The position numbers and the translations under genes are program-made. Below are positions 25,704 to 36,900 of a stretch of DNA of 64,000 nt, one piece after another. Each line of letters begins with the position of its first letter. Positions within the stretch are counted from its first letter, which is position 1. The stretch spans positions 6,820,001-6,884,000 of the forward strand of contig NZ_CP115300.1 of the NCBI RefSeq assembly GCF_027625935.1, written 5' to 3'. The notes under the pieces are model-generated. The model had not been told where the DNA came from. It was given only the letters and a program-made list of their open reading frames with translations, and ran no database searches. The stretch is from Streptomyces camelliae (lineage in GTDB: Bacteria > Actinomycetota > Actinomycetes > Streptomycetales > Streptomycetaceae).

Positions 25704-28700
25704 CGGTGGGGCTCCCCCAGAGTCGTTCCGTTGCTGCGCTGATCACGATGCTCGGCAGGCATCGATGGTTGTACGACGAGTCGGCGGGCCAGCTCTTCGG
25801 CGGTCCAGTCGGTGGCGGGCCGCACGTCCCAGCCGGCCGCGCCGAAGGCCCGGTCCCGGTCCTGCGCTTCGTAATCGGGTTCCGCTTCGCCCGTTTGCGG
25901 CGCCAGCACCACACCGATCTTCTGCTCCGGCCAGGCGAGTTCGGCCATCCAACCGTGCTCGTCGAGTTCGAACCCGTCGACGGGGGCGGGCACACCGCGC
26001 GTGGCGAGCGAGACCGCCAGCAGCTGAAGGCCGGGTTCGTCCGGATCCAGGTACTCAAGGACGGTGTCCCAGCCGGAGCCCGTCGCCGCGGAAGGCCGTG
26101 CCTGCTCGACCGACTGCTCGGAGTCGACGGCGGGAAGGGCGTTCTCACCGTCCTGCTCACGGACGAGGTGCTCGGTCGGCGTGGGAACACCGATGACCGC
26201 GCCGAGATCGACCCGGGTGGAGGCGAGCCACCCGGAGCCACCCGTGACGGCGAGGCCGTCCGGCGAGAAACCGTCGAGCCGGCTCGTGGTCAACTGCGCG
26301 CTGTCCCCGCCTCCGTGCTCCAGGAACTGCAGCAGGTTGCTCCAGTACAGCCACGCGCGCCAGCGTTCCTTGTGCGCCTGGGAGCCGGTGAGGGCCGAGG
26401 GGGTGTCGTCCAGGATGGTCAGCGCCGTCCAGGAGGGGGGCTTGCGCCGCCCGTCGGCCACCGCGACCACCCGGCAGTCCGAGCGGTCCACCGCACTGAG
26501 CACGCGCAGGGGACCGCCCGCTCCGGAGAGCGGCGCACCCTGGAGCGCGGCAGTCACCTGGGCGCCCACGGCGTCGCCGGACACGGCCGCCGATTCGGGC
26601 CGAGCCCCGGTCAGGCCGGCGACGGCGGCCTCCGCGCGGGCCAGCCACACGTCCCCTTCAGGTGAGCGGAGATACGTCAGCAGCGTCTCCGCCGGGTTGA
26701 CCCAGACGGTCTCGGCGAGTTCGCCCGGCAGGCCCCGCCGTACCTTGGCGTAGTAGTCGCGGGCCTGGCGTCTGCCCTGCTCACCGTAGGGCTGCCACAC
26801 GGGGTCGGCCGGACCCGGGGGCACGGTGCCCGTGTTGTACACCCGTGTGCGCCACTCCTTCACGTCGTAGTACGTCAGCTGGAAGACACGCAGTCCGTCG
26901 GCCCGGAGCCGGGTGCGCTTCGCGGCGTCGTCGGCGAGGCGGTTGTGGCGGGCCGTGGCATGGAACTCGAATCCGTCCAGGTACAGCGCCAGTCGGGGGC
27001 CAGGTGCGTCGAGCCGTTCGAACAGCACGTCCGGCCGGGTCCCGTCGAGAGCGCGTTGCTGGGACACCCGCCAGCTCAGGGTCGTCCCGGCCGGGCCGGT
27101 CAGCCGCAGGTCGAGCGAGTACGTACCCGCCGTCGTCGTGTAGGCGTCCGCACTGGCCCGGGAACCGGGCCGGCGGGCCCACTCCCGGAGCGTGTCGATG
27201 AACATGACCTCAAGGTCGCTCTCGGCCTGACGCTCCAAGGGGATGGTGTGCGTCGCCACGACCGGGGAGGTCTTCCAGAGCTCCCCGGTCTCGCCGAGGA
27301 GCTCGTCGAGCATCTGCCGTACTTCGTTGCGGCTCACCCGGTCGTAGTCGCCCGCGGGGACACGACGGAGCAGGCAGCGGTGGCAGCCGTCCATGCCCTT
27401 CTCGATGCAGGCACAGCTCTCGATGGTCTCCCTGGCCTTGAGGAGCACCTCACGGAACCCGTCGGCCGAGGCGAGGCGGTGCAGGTAGCCGGTGCCGCCC
27501 GGCAGCCGGTCGTAGACCACGAGGAAACGCCGGGGCCAGTCGGCGTCCCCTCCGTCGGGCATGGACGCGGCGGCGATGTCGATGTGGTCGGGGTCTCCGC
27601 CGTACCGGGCGGCGATCCCCACGAACAGGGCAGCCGTGAACGAAGCCAGCCGTTCCCTGGCGCGGGCCACGGACGCGGGGAGCAGGATGCGCACGGCTTC
27701 GGTGACCAGTTCGTGGGCGAGGAGCAGGGGGATGTCCTCGCCCTTGCCCTGTCCGCCGCCGGCCGCCCTCGTCTTGCGGCGCGGACACCACAGCAGATGG
27801 TGGGCACTGGCCCTGCTGGATGCGGCCAGGGACTCGGTGAGGGCGTCATGGGGCTGGTCCACCACCGGACGGCCGTCGGCGGTCGTCCCGCCGCAACCGG
27901 TGCACACGTAGAAGGGATTGATGCGCACGTCGTCGCCGGCGAGGGGCACGGTGCTGCTGCCGTCCTGGCGGTCCAGGCCCAGATTCAGCGTCCGGACGAC
28001 GGCGCGCCGGGTGAAGTCGACGCCGAACACGGCCGTGTCGTGCCGCCAGGAGCCCGACGCGAGATGCACCGGGTCGATGTCGACGGTCGTGAGCATGGCG
28101 TACCGGCGCCGGTCGCGTTCGTCCTTGTCGTCCCGGACGCGGGCGTCGTCCCGTTTGTCCCGGGCGATCACCCGCCGTGGTTCCAGGACGTACTGGACGC
28201 ACCCGGCATCGGCGATCTCCCGGCCGCCGCAGCGGGGACAGGGCGACGTGTCCGCCTTGGCGTTCTCCGTGCGTACGTACCCGCACGCCGGGCACAGCCG
28301 CCACACCGACCAGGCCCGGCGCTCCGGGCTTCCGATGTCGAGGGCGCGGACGACGTGCCGGTAGCCGTTGACGTAGAAGCTGTTGCCCGGAGCGAGCTCG
28401 GCCAGGGCGAGCCGGCGTGATCGCTCGTAGTCGCGCACCTCGCTGCGGTACGTCTTCTTCGTGCCGGCGGCCTCGCTGTCGCCCTCGGTCTCCTGCTCGG
28501 TCCAGTAGAGCGTCGCCTCCAGCTGGGTCGTGGTGTCGGTGAGGCTGTAGTTCGGCAGCAGCCCCAGGTCGACGAGTGCGCCGTGGGCGCCGGCCTGGCT
28601 CAGCTCGCGCAGCAGATCACCGGTGGTGCGGCGCTCGGCCAGCAACTCGCGGTACTCCCGGTCCTGTTCGGGATCGGAGCGGACAAGGCCGTCCATGGCG

Positions 28701-31700
28701 GTGTCGATGGCCGCGATCCTGCGCCGCAGTTCCTCACGCCGGGACGTCCAGTCCTCCTCCGCCTCCTGGAGGGAGCGGACGATGCCGCCGGTCGCGTACG
28801 CCCGCAGTTCCTCGGCAGCGTGCTCGGTGACCCCGGTCCCGTCCGGTCCGGCTGCCGGAAAGAGGCCGAGGAAGTCCTCGACCAGCGCGGCGCCATGGGT
28901 GAGCGCCGCGTCCGCGAGGTCCTGGCACCAGCCTGTGGTGCCGAAGAGCGCGGACACCAGCCGGGGCGCGGGCTGCAGCCGCTCGCCGTCCGCGGTGGCG
29001 AGCGCTCCCCGGGCGGCCAGGTCCAGCAGGTGCGCCGTGTACTGGCGGCGCAGGATCTCCACCGCGGACAGGTAGCAGCCGGGCGGGACGATGTCACCGG
29101 CGATCATCTCGCGGGGTTCGTCCAGGTAGTACAGGTCCCGCGCCCGCCGCCCGCCGAAGGCGACCACCAGGGCGTTGCCCGTCCGGCGTCCGGCGCGGCC
29201 GGCCCGCTGTACGTAGTTGGCGGGGCCCTTCGGCAGCGAGCCGAGGAGTACGGCCGACAGATCGCCGATGTCGATGCCGAGTTCGAGCGTGGGCGTGCAG
29301 GAGAGCACATTGGGGTCGGTGTAGTGGGTGCCGTCGCGGAAGGTCCGCTCGACCCGCTCGCGCTGCGGTCGCGTGAGCATGCCGGTGTGCTCGGCCGTCA
29401 CCACGCGGAAGGTGCCTCCGGTCAGATACAGCCGCCGGTAGTAGTCGTTCTGGTAGTCGCGTTCGCGGGAGCCGCCGAACCCCCCGGAGCTGCCGGTCAG
29501 GCTCAGCGTGACGTCGTCCTGCGGCGGCCTCAGTACCCCCTTGCACCGGTAGCGGGGGCAGGGGTGCCCGTACCAGCGGGTCTTGCGCTCGGGCGGTACG
29601 ACCTGCTCCCAGCCGCAGTCCGGGCAGCTCACGAAGGCCTTGTTCACGACGGCGTCGTCCAGCAGGCGCACCTCGACATGGCCCGGCTGCAGGCCGTACA
29701 CCCTGGTCGCCCGGTCCTGCGCGGTGCGGACCGCGAGGACACCGTCCTCCGCCAGCACCGGCAGCAGCCGTCGCAGGTACTCGTTCGCTCCGTTCGCGTC
29801 CAGGCCGAGGCAGCGCCGGGTCCAGTCCTGGTACCAGCCGAGCCGGCCGGTGGCCGTGTCGAAGGTGGACCTCTCCTTGGGGGCGTCCAGCAGGAACCGG
29901 GGCGCGGCCACGCCGTCGGGGAACGCGGGCATGCCGTCGGGGCGCCCACCCCACACCTTGAACCGGGTGACTCCGGCATCCCGCATCCACGGATCGAGCC
30001 ACCGGTGCCGTATGCCTCCGCGCAGCCGGATCCGCTCCAGCAGTCCCCGGACGAACGCGAGATAGCGATCAGGGGTGGGCAGATCACCCACCGCCACCAG
30101 CTGACCGGGCAGGGTCAGATGCAGGTCACGGGCCAGCAGGGCGACCTTCTCCGGATCGCGCAGCGCGACCTCGGCCGCCACGGTCCGGGTCAGCTCCAGG
30201 GTGCGGCCCTGGCGGGAGCGCAGGCCGAACTCCATCACTGTCGCGAACGCCAGCCGCTCGCCGATGAGCTTCCAGGTGCGGGCGTCGCCCGTGCCCCGCC
30301 CGGACAGCAGCCGGTCCACCCCCGGCTCGTCGTGCAGGTCCGGCGGCACGACGGCGGTCAGCGCCTGGGGATCGTCGACGGCGTCGAGCACGTTGCCGAT
30401 CAGGTCGTTCAGCGCCAGCGGCAGCGGTGAGTCGGCGAGGGTGTGGGCGAGCAGGGACCGCAGCGAGAACTTGTACGAAGCGTTGGCCACGTATCCCGCG
30501 CGGTGAGCGGCGTCCTGAGTGGAGTCGTTGAAGAGAAGCGTCTTGCGTTCTTCCGGTACGAGGGCGATGTCGCCGCCGGTGAACAGCTGGGTGACGGTCG
30601 CCGAGGCGAGCGCCGCGAGAGAGGTGCCGAGGAAGCGGATGCCGTTGTCGGTGTTGCACGCGGGGCAACGGTCGTCGACAGCGGCTCTGTCAGCCGACTT
30701 CTTGTCGGTGATGGCCAGCGCGAACCAGCCGTCCTGCAGCTCTTCGCGGTCGGCGGCCGTGGGCAGCCGGTACCTGCCCTGTGCGCCGTCCAGCACGACG
30801 ACGGAGAGCGGATCGACACCGCTGCCCCGCCCCGAGGACGGCCGGGCGCCGGTCAGCGCGTCGAGCGCCTCGTCCCGCTCGGCGGCGGTGGCGGCGATGA
30901 AGTACCGGATGCGCCGCTTGTCCCGGCCCACGCCCGCGCGCCACACCCGGTCCTGTGCCATCACCAGCTGCTGTGGATCCGCCTCCGGGGACAGCGCCGC
31001 CCATCCGGAGCGACCGCAGGTGCGGCAGTAGACGGCGGGCAGGTGCACGGCGGCCGGTCGTACGGCGGTGTCGGCCCCCGGCTGTGCCTGGGCCCGCCGG
31101 GCGTCGCCCGAGGGCCATCCGCCCGACGAGCGCTCTGCGTCCTCGCCCTCGGCTCCTGCGGGCGCGGCGGCGAGCGCGGCACGGCGGGCGGCGGTGCGGT
31201 CGTCCTCGTACCAGCGGAACTCGGGGTTCGGCCCGACGCCGCGCAGCACCCGTGTGACCGGCCGCACCCACAGGTGGGCCTCGATGTGCAGCAGCGGGCG
31301 CGGCCGCTTCTCGCCGGAGTCCGGATCCCGGGCGGCCGAGAGCAGCGCCACGAACCGGGCGAGGGCCTGAAGAGCCAGCCGGGGGTTCTCCCGCGCGGTA
31401 CGCCCCCATGCGTACCCGAACCGGCTCATGCGGTCCCGCAGTTCCCACTCGCTCAGCGGCTCACCGTCCAGCAAGGACAGCACACCGTGGGTGAAGTCAT
31501 GCCGCTTCAGCAGTCTGCCGAGCTGGAAGGCGTCGAGTCCGCGCCGCCCGAGCAACCGCTCCGCGAGCCCGTCGAGATCGAGCAGGTCCGGCCGGGCCTC
31601 CACTCCTGGACCGCCCGAGCACTCGATCACCTCCTTCGGGGAGGGAGGCTCGGGCAGTTCGTAATCGACCTCGCCGGTGAACTGGCCCGCGGTCATCCGC

Positions 31701-32602
31701 TCCTCGCCGATCACCGCGTCCGCGGCGAAGGGCACACCGAAGACCTGGCCCGCCACATCGAGGATGCCGCCCTGCTGGCTGCCGGACACGTTCTCGCCCA
31801 GGGTCGCGGAGGTGGCCACCGGGCAGATTCCGCCGAGCGGCCGCCCGGGCCGGTCCTTTCCGGTGGCCTTCGCCAGCCGCCGCAACAGCATCGCCACGTC
31901 CGTGCCCTGGGCACCGTCGTACGTGTGGAACTCGTCGAGCACCACGTACGTGATGTCCGCGCCCTCCCACAGCGGCCGGTCCTCGCCGCGCTGCAACAGC
32001 AGGTCGAGCATCTTGTAGTTCGTGATCAGCACATCCGGCGGCGAGACCCGCATCTCCTCACGCCGGGTCATCACCCGCCGGAAGTCCGTGTCGGGCCGGT
32101 CGCCGATGTAGAGGCCGGCGGTCACCTGGGCCAGCTCCGGATGCGCCAGGTACTCGCCGATGCGGCCCGCCTGGTCGGTGGCGAGCGCGTTCATCGGATA
32201 CAGCAGCACGGCCTTGACCCCGCCCCGTCCCTCGGCCTTCTGCCTGCGGCAGTGGTCGAGCACGGGGACGAGGAAGGACTCCGTCTTGCCGGACCCGGTT
32301 CCCGTGGTGATCAGCGTGGGAGCCGCGGGCCCCCGCAGTGTGCTGAGCCGCTCCCAGGCCTTGGCCTGATGCCGGTACGGCGGGAAGCCGGGCGTCCACT
32401 CCAGATGCTGCCGCCAGCCGTCGTCCGCCGTGTGAAAGGGGGTCCGGATCCGGAGATACGGTCCGCGGAAGATCCCCGTCTCGGGGTGGCTGAGAAACCG
32501 CTCCAGGGCGGCGCGGGTCACCGAGTCGGTCAGGGCGTAGGTCGTCGTGAGGTATTGCGTCAGACTGCCGCGCACCTGCGCGGCGGCCAGGGTCGGCCGC
32601 AC
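25700..32602 (-). CDS. giant DEAD/DEAH helicase with DUF1998 and nuclease-like C-terminal domain
   Basis: A 2300-aa protein. N-terminal superfamily-2 core: Walker A TTGTGSGKTESF (99-110), YPMNALATDQAGR, LDEFHTYDGAQGTD (DExH, about 222-235) and later TLELGIDIGDLSAV and YVQRAGRAGRRTG (about 1100-1130). Zinc-ribbon cysteines CPACGYVRTE and CPRCGG lie near 1440. DUF1998 (about 1620-1740) ends in CACIEKGMDGCHRCLLRR. Beyond it (about 1850-1915) RPDVLFERL, LALYLDGFEFHA and KRTRLRADGLRVFQLTYYDV look like a PD-(D/E)xK/Vsr-like nuclease. GTG start after AAGGAG. Large helicases with DUF1998 occur as Druantia DruE, and DISARM splits the same parts between DrmA and DrmB. Here all are in one chain. Antiphage role is inference. 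Confidence 0.85.
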   Translation of the reverse strand: MRPTLAAAQVRGSLTQYLTTTYALTDSVTRAALERFLSHPETGIFRGPYLRIRTPFHTADDGWRQHLEWTPGFPPYRHQAKAWERLSTLRGPAAPTLITTGTGSGKTESFLVPVLDHCRRQKAEGRGGVKAVLLYPMNALATDQAGRIGEYLAHPELAQVTAGLYIGDRPDTDFRRVMTRREEMRVSPPDVLITNYKMLDLLLQRGEDRPLWEGADITYVVLDEFHTYDGAQGTDVAMLLRRLAKATGKDRPGRPLGGICPVATSATLGENVSGSQQGGILDVAGQVFGVPFAADAVIGEERMTAGQFTGEVDYELPEPPSPKEVIECSGGPGVEARPDLLDLDGLAERLLGRRGLDAFQLGRLLKRHDFTHGVLSLLDGEPLSEWELRDRMSRFGYAWGRTARENPRLALQALARFVALLSAARDPDSGEKRPRPLLHIEAHLWVRPVTRVLRGVGPNPEFRWYEDDRTAARRAALAAAPAGAEGEDAERSSGGWPSGDARRAQAQPGADTAVRPAAVHLPAVYCRTCGRSGWAALSPEADPQQLVMAQDRVWRAGVGRDKRRIRYFIAATAAERDEALDALTGARPSSGRGSGVDPLSVVVLDGAQGRYRLPTAADREELQDGWFALAITDKKSADRAAVDDRCPACNTDNGIRFLGTSLAALASATVTQLFTGGDIALVPEERKTLLFNDSTQDAAHRAGYVANASYKFSLRSLLAHTLADSPLPLALNDLIGNVLDAVDDPQALTAVVPPDLHDEPGVDRLLSGRGTGDARTWKLIGERLAFATVMEFGLRSRQGRTLELTRTVAAEVALRDPEKVALLARDLHLTLPGQLVAVGDLPTPDRYLAFVRGLLERIRLRGGIRHRWLDPWMRDAGVTRFKVWGGRPDGMPAFPDGVAAPRFLLDAPKERSTFDTATGRLGWYQDWTRRCLGLDANGANEYLRRLLPVLAEDGVLAVRTAQDRATRVYGLQPGHVEVRLLDDAVVNKAFVSCPDCGWEQVVPPERKTRWYGHPCPRYRCKGVLRPPQDDVTLSLTGSSGGFGGSRERDYQNDYYRRLYLTGGTFRVVTAEHTGMLTRPQRERVERTFRDGTHYTDPNVLSCTPTLELGIDIGDLSAVLLGSLPKGPANYVQRAGRAGRRTGNALVVAFGGRRARDLYYLDEPREMIAGDIVPPGCYLSAVEILRRQYTAHLLDLAARGALATADGERLQPAPRLVSALFGTTGWCQDLADAALTHGAALVEDFLGLFPAAGPDGTGVTEHAAEELRAYATGGIVRSLQEAEEDWTSRREELRRRIAAIDTAMDGLVRSDPEQDREYRELLAERRTTGDLLRELSQAGAHGALVDLGLLPNYSLTDTTTQLEATLYWTEQETEGDSEAAGTKKTYRSEVRDYERSRRLALAELAPGNSFYVNGYRHVVRALDIGSPERRAWSVWRLCPACGYVRTENAKADTSPCPRCGGREIADAGCVQYVLEPRRVIARDKRDDARVRDDKDERDRRRYAMLTTVDIDPVHLASGSWRHDTAVFGVDFTRRAVVRTLNLGLDRQDGSSTVPLAGDDVRINPFYVCTGCGGTTADGRPVVDQPHDALTESLAASSRASAHHLLWCPRRKTRAAGGGQGKGEDIPLLLAHELVTEAVRILLPASVARARERLASFTAALFVGIAARYGGDPDHIDIAAASMPDGGDADWPRRFLVVYDRLPGGTGYLHRLASADGFREVLLKARETIESCACIEKGMDGCHRCLLRRVPAGDYDRVSRNEVRQMLDELLGETGELWKTSPVVATHTIPLERQAESDLEVMFIDTLREWARRPGSRASADAYTTTAGTYSLDLRLTGPAGTTLSWRVSQQRALDGTRPDVLFERLDAPGPRLALYLDGFEFHATARHNRLADDAAKRTRLRADGLRVFQLTYYDVKEWRTRVYNTGTVPPGPADPVWQPYGEQGRRQARDYYAKVRRGLPGELAETVWVNPAETLLTYLRSPEGDVWLARAEAAVAGLTGARPESAAVSGDAVGAQVTAALQGAPLSGAGGPLRVLSAVDRSDCRVVAVADGRRKPPSWTALTILDDTPSALTGSQAHKERWRAWLYWSNLLQFLEHGGGDSAQLTTSRLDGFSPDGLAVTGGSGWLASTRVDLGAVIGVPTPTEHLVREQDGENALPAVDSEQSVEQARPSAATGSGWDTVLEYLDPDEPGLQLLAVSLATRGVPAPVDGFELDEHGWMAELAWPEQKIGVVLAPQTGEAEPDYEAQDRDRAFGAAGWDVRPATDWTAEELARRLVVQPSMPAEHRDQRSNGTTLGEPHR

Positions 32603-32799
32603 GACGTGCTCCTTCGTCCCAGGTCAGTGTACGGGTCAACCGTATAGCGGAGGTCTGACAGCGTCTCCCGGTTCACCGCTTCCGCTGCGGGAATCCAGGA
32701 TCGCTTCTGGCCGGAATTGCTCTCTTTCGTGACAAAGAATGCCCGGTCACCCTGTGACCAGGGGCGATGGGCGATTCAGCGGGGCGAGGGGGAGCCGCG
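32603..32799. promoter_or_regulatory. divergent promoter region with palindrome GGTCAC-N3-GTGACC
   Basis: This 197-bp gap separates the leftward helicase pair from the rightward beta-family/UPF1-like pair, so it must carry both promoters. A perfect palindrome GGTCACCCTGTGACC sits at 32745-32759, only 41 bp before the beta-protein ATG, with a related TTTCGTGACAAAG just upstream (32726-32738). No confident -10/-35 set was found on either strand. Confidence 0.5.
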
Positions 32800-33897
32800 A
32801 TGGTCGAGCCGTTGTACGTACCGGTCCTGCCCGCCCGGCGGAATGCCTGGGAGGCCTATGAGCGACTGGATTTCTCCGTACGAGGGCGGATCGCGCCGCT
32901 GTGGACGCTGGTGCCGCGCATCGGGCCGGAGCGCACCCGTGGCGTGCCCTCCACGCCGAAACCCGACCCGGACAACGACCGGGCGACGCTGGACAGTTGG
33001 CTCACTCCCCGCACGGACCGGCTGATCGAGGCGATGGACGGCCTGCCCGGTTGGCTGGACGCCGTCCATGTCGAAGGCAGTATCCACGGCGCCGCGTCGG
33101 GCTTGTGGCGACTGGCGACCCGAAGCCGCCTGCGCCTGGTGACCGGCCCGGAACGGGACCCCGCAATCCAGCGTTACACGGCCGACCTGGCCGCTCTGAG
33201 TGAACGCGGCATGGGCATACGCGTACTGGTGGACGCCCCGCCCGACGAACCCCGGTCGAACGAACTGCTGGCCCTGCTCAACCGGCTCCGCCTGCCTCCG
33301 TCACTGACGGACCTCATCCTGGACCTCGGAGCGGTCACGGACGCGGGCGAGGCCGGCAAGACGGCCGTCGCGGCTCTCGACGTGCTGGGCACGCTCCTGC
33401 CCTGGCGCACGGTCGTTCTCACTTCCGGGGCCTTCCCCCGCATGTACGACAGCCCCGGCACGGAGCTCCATATCGCTGAGCGGTACGACCGGCAACTCCA
33501 CCAGACGGTGCGCGCGGCCCGTCCGGCGTTTCCGGGCACCGTGGTCTACGGGGACTACTCGGCGGAGCACGCGTTCAGCGCGAACATCCCCCATGTGCGA
33601 GAGTCCGGACCGCCCTGGGGGCTGATGCGCTACACCGGGCCGGACACCTTTCTCATAGGGCGCGTCCCCACCAGAGGCGGCGGCGGAGACCGCATCGACC
33701 GTGTCCGCGCCATGGCCCGCCGGATCACGGAGTCGGCGGTGTTCCGGGGCGCGGACTGCAGCGACGGAGAACGGTGGCTGATCGCGTGTGCGCAGGGGGA
33801 GGGGGCCAAGGGCTCGGGCAGCGCGGAGACCTGGATCAAGGTGGGGCACGTCCAGCACATGAACTTCGTCATGAACCAGCTCCTGCACGAGGCGTGA
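32800..33897 (+). CDS. beta family protein
   Basis: A 365-aa protein that I assign to the beta-protein family (named after a phage T4 protein; Pfam Beta_protein). Seen: LYVPVLPARRNAWEAYERL at the N-terminus, LTDLILDLGAVTDAGEAG, WRTVVLTSGAFPRMYDSPG, VYGDYSAEHAFSANIPH and the end WIKVGHVQHMNFVMNQLLHE. Such proteins are repeatedly found beside restriction or helicase genes in defence islands; a biochemical role is not known to me. ATG 32800 is preferred over the upstream GTG/ATG because GGGGGAG lies 6 nt before it. Confidence 0.75.
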   Translation: MVEPLYVPVLPARRNAWEAYERLDFSVRGRIAPLWTLVPRIGPERTRGVPSTPKPDPDNDRATLDSWLTPRTDRLIEAMDGLPGWLDAVHVEGSIHGAASGLWRLATRSRLRLVTGPERDPAIQRYTADLAALSERGMGIRVLVDAPPDEPRSNELLALLNRLRLPPSLTDLILDLGAVTDAGEAGKTAVAALDVLGTLLPWRTVVLTSGAFPRMYDSPGTELHIAERYDRQLHQTVRAARPAFPGTVVYGDYSAEHAFSANIPHVRESGPPWGLMRYTGPDTFLIGRVPTRGGGGDRIDRVRAMARRITESAVFRGADCSDGERWLIACAQGEGAKGSGSAETWIKVGHVQHMNFVMNQLLHEA

Positions 33898-33994
33898 CCG
33901 AAAGGGATTCGCTCTCGACGGGCCCCACGTAGAGTCGCCTGGTCGGCTGGTGAAACGCTCGCGGAAAGCGTTCGGGTTGAACTCGGGGGAACGT

Positions 33995-36900
33995 ATGGCG
34001 CAGGGCAAGAAGCCCTATCCGGTGACCGAACTGCTGGCCGCCGTGCGGTCGGAAATTCAGGCGGAGCGCCGCAGCGACGGAAACGACGCACAGAAGGTGG
34101 CGCTCTCCGGCGGCCGCCTCGTGTCATCCGGGGCCGGACGCTTCGAGTATCTCTTCGTCTGCAAGAAGTGGCACGAGTCGCTGGACGGCGCCCCGGTGCT
34201 TGTCCGGGCATCGCACTCCCGCGGTCCCTGGTCGACGGCGGAAGCGTCCCGGATGCCCGACGGGACCGTGCGGCTCAGCACCGCGGAGAGCCTCGGTGAC
34301 TCCGTGCGTAATGCCCAGATCAGGAAAGACGATTCCGCGGGAATGGCCGTCCTCGCCGAGCGTCTGGAGTCGGCCGGAGAAGCCGACAGTCCGATCCGCA
34401 CGGAAAGCGCTGGATGGCTCGTCGGTCAGGGGGATCCACAGACCGCGCGTGATCCCGATCCGAGCCGGTGGATCGCGAACTGGCGGAGCCTGAGGCTGAA
34501 TTCACGCCAAAGGCTGGCCATCGAGCAGGCGCTGGCAAGCCAGATTCTCTTCCTGTGGGGGCCGCCGGGAACGGGTAAGACGGACGTTGTGGGGCATATC
34601 GTCGAGGGGAGCTTCCGACAGGGACACAACGTGCTTTTCCTCGCTCCGACGAAGGTGGCGGTGGACCAGGCGCTGGAACGCATCTGCGATCTCCTCGCCA
34701 CCCAGGAGGGGTTCGCCGAGGGGCTGGTGCAGCGGTCCGGCGACATCGAGGTGCCCTCTTTGCGTGAGCGGTACGGCGAGTACGTCGACACGGCGCAGAT
34801 CACCGCCCGGGTCTCGGCCCAGCTGGACGAGGCGCTCACGGAGGCGACGCAAACACTCAAGGACGTCCGGGCTCTCATCACTCTCCACGACGATGTGACG
34901 TCTCTGACCGAACAGTTCGCGACAGCCCGTGCAGCTCATACCGCTGCCAGGACACAGAGTGCGGCCGCCGAGCAAGAGGCGCTGCAAGGCGAGGCACACG
35001 TCGCAGAGACGCGCCTGAAGATCAGTCGGCTCGGAACACCTGGCGGCCTCTTCGCCAAGCGCAAAGAGACTCAGCTGGCCGACCTGCGGAACGAACTCGT
35101 GCAGGCCGACGCTGCGATCCGAGGCGCCCGGCAGCGAAACGGCGAGGCCAACCGCCGGGCGAGCCAGGCCGCCCAGCAGATCGACGAGTTGAGCGGGCGT
35201 CTTGCCGCCGCCAGGGCACGCCTTACCGGAATCCCCGACCGGGCCGCGCTCGCACAGCAGGCGGAGGCCGCACAGAAGCTGCTGGACGAGCTGGACCAGC
35301 AGCGCAGGAAGATCCAGGACACCGTGCGTGCCAAGTGCCGGGTCATGGGAGCCACCGTTGCGAAGGCGGTCCAGTCGCGAAAACTGCTGGACCGTGTGGA
35401 CGTCGTCGTGATCGACGAGGCAGGCATGGTGGATCTGCCGTCGGCGTGGCTGGTCGCGGGCCTTGCCGGAAAGCGGGTGGTCGTCGCGGGGGACTTCCGG
35501 CAGCTTCCCGCCGTCACCAAGGGGGAGAGCGACCGAAAGGCGACGGAGGAGGAGCGCGCGCACTCCCGGCAGTGGGCGTCCCTGGACGCCTTCCACGCCT
35601 CGGGTCTGGTCGCCGGGTCAGGGGCGGTGCGACAGGACCCCAGGCTCGTGTCCCTGGACACCCAGTACCGCATGCGCGAACCGATCTGCGACGTGGTGAA
35701 CGTCGTCGCCTACCCGGACGCCCCGCTTAGGACAGGCCGGGACGACCGAAGCCGCATCCCCGTCAACTCGCTGGTCGATTCCGCGGTCATCCTCATCGAC
35801 ACCTCGAAGCAGCGGATCGCGGGCCCCGACAACAAGGCCAACACGGTCAATGAGGCGGTCGTCCACGAACTCGTCCGCGGACTTCAGTACGAGGATGTCC
35901 TTCCCGCCCGCAAGTGGGACAGCACGGAGCTTTCGCACGGTGAGCGCGCCACGGACCGGTTGGCTGTCATCGCCCCGTACCGCGCCCAGGTCAAGGCGTT
36001 GCAGGGTAGTCTCAAGTACCGCTTCGGGGAGGAGTACGAAGGCCTCGTCGACACGATCCACCGGTTCCAGGGCAGCCAGCGTCCGATCGTCATCTTCGAC
36101 ACCGCCGTCGGCGCGGGCAAGGATCCCGGCTTCTTCTACAAGGGATCCGGGCTCTCCTCCCACACCTGCCGGCTTCTGAACGTCGCCCTCAGCCGCGCCC
36201 AGGACCACCTGATCGTCGTGGCCGACCTCGCCCATCTGCGCCAACATCTGGCACCGCACAGCGAGGCCCGCGTCATGCTCGATCATCTGGAGAGCCACGC
36301 CCAGGTGATGTCGGCCGATCAGCTCGTCCCTATCCGGGACGCCGCCCAGCTCTCCGCCCTCACCGAGGAGGAACTGCAGCGGCCGGCCTTCTTCCCCGCG
36401 GACGAGGTCCACAAGGCCGTGGCGTGGGACATCGAGCGGGCGACGACCAGCATCGAGATCTACTGCCCCTTCCTCGACCCGAATCCGGTCCGCAAGTGGT
36501 CCGTGCTGCTCGGCCGACGGGCCGGCGACGGAGTCCGCGTGGTCGTCTACACCCGCGCCGCCGAGGAACAACGGGACGATGCCGCGGCCGAGCGCCACCA
36601 GCAGCGGATCGATGAACTCCGGGCGCAGGGCTGCGAGGTGGACTTCCGCGAGCGCATGCACGAGAAGGTGCTCATCCTCGACGGCACCGTTCTCTGGCAC
36701 GGCTCGCTCAACTTGCTCGCGAACACCGGTCCCACCGACCTGATGATGCGGTTCACGGACCCCACGTCCTGCGAGCGCGTCAGCCGTGTCATCGAACGGG
36801 CTCGTAAGGACAAGCCGGCGTGGAACCCGCGCGTGTCGGGGGGCCGAGGTGCCCTGTCGGGCGGAGTCTCCAGCGCCTCACGGGGCACGGCCGATGCCGC

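Noticed and set aside
30443..32647. 734-aa and similar long frames antisense to the giant helicase
   Set aside because: Low-complexity shadows; the reverse strand has clear helicase and DUF1998 motifs.
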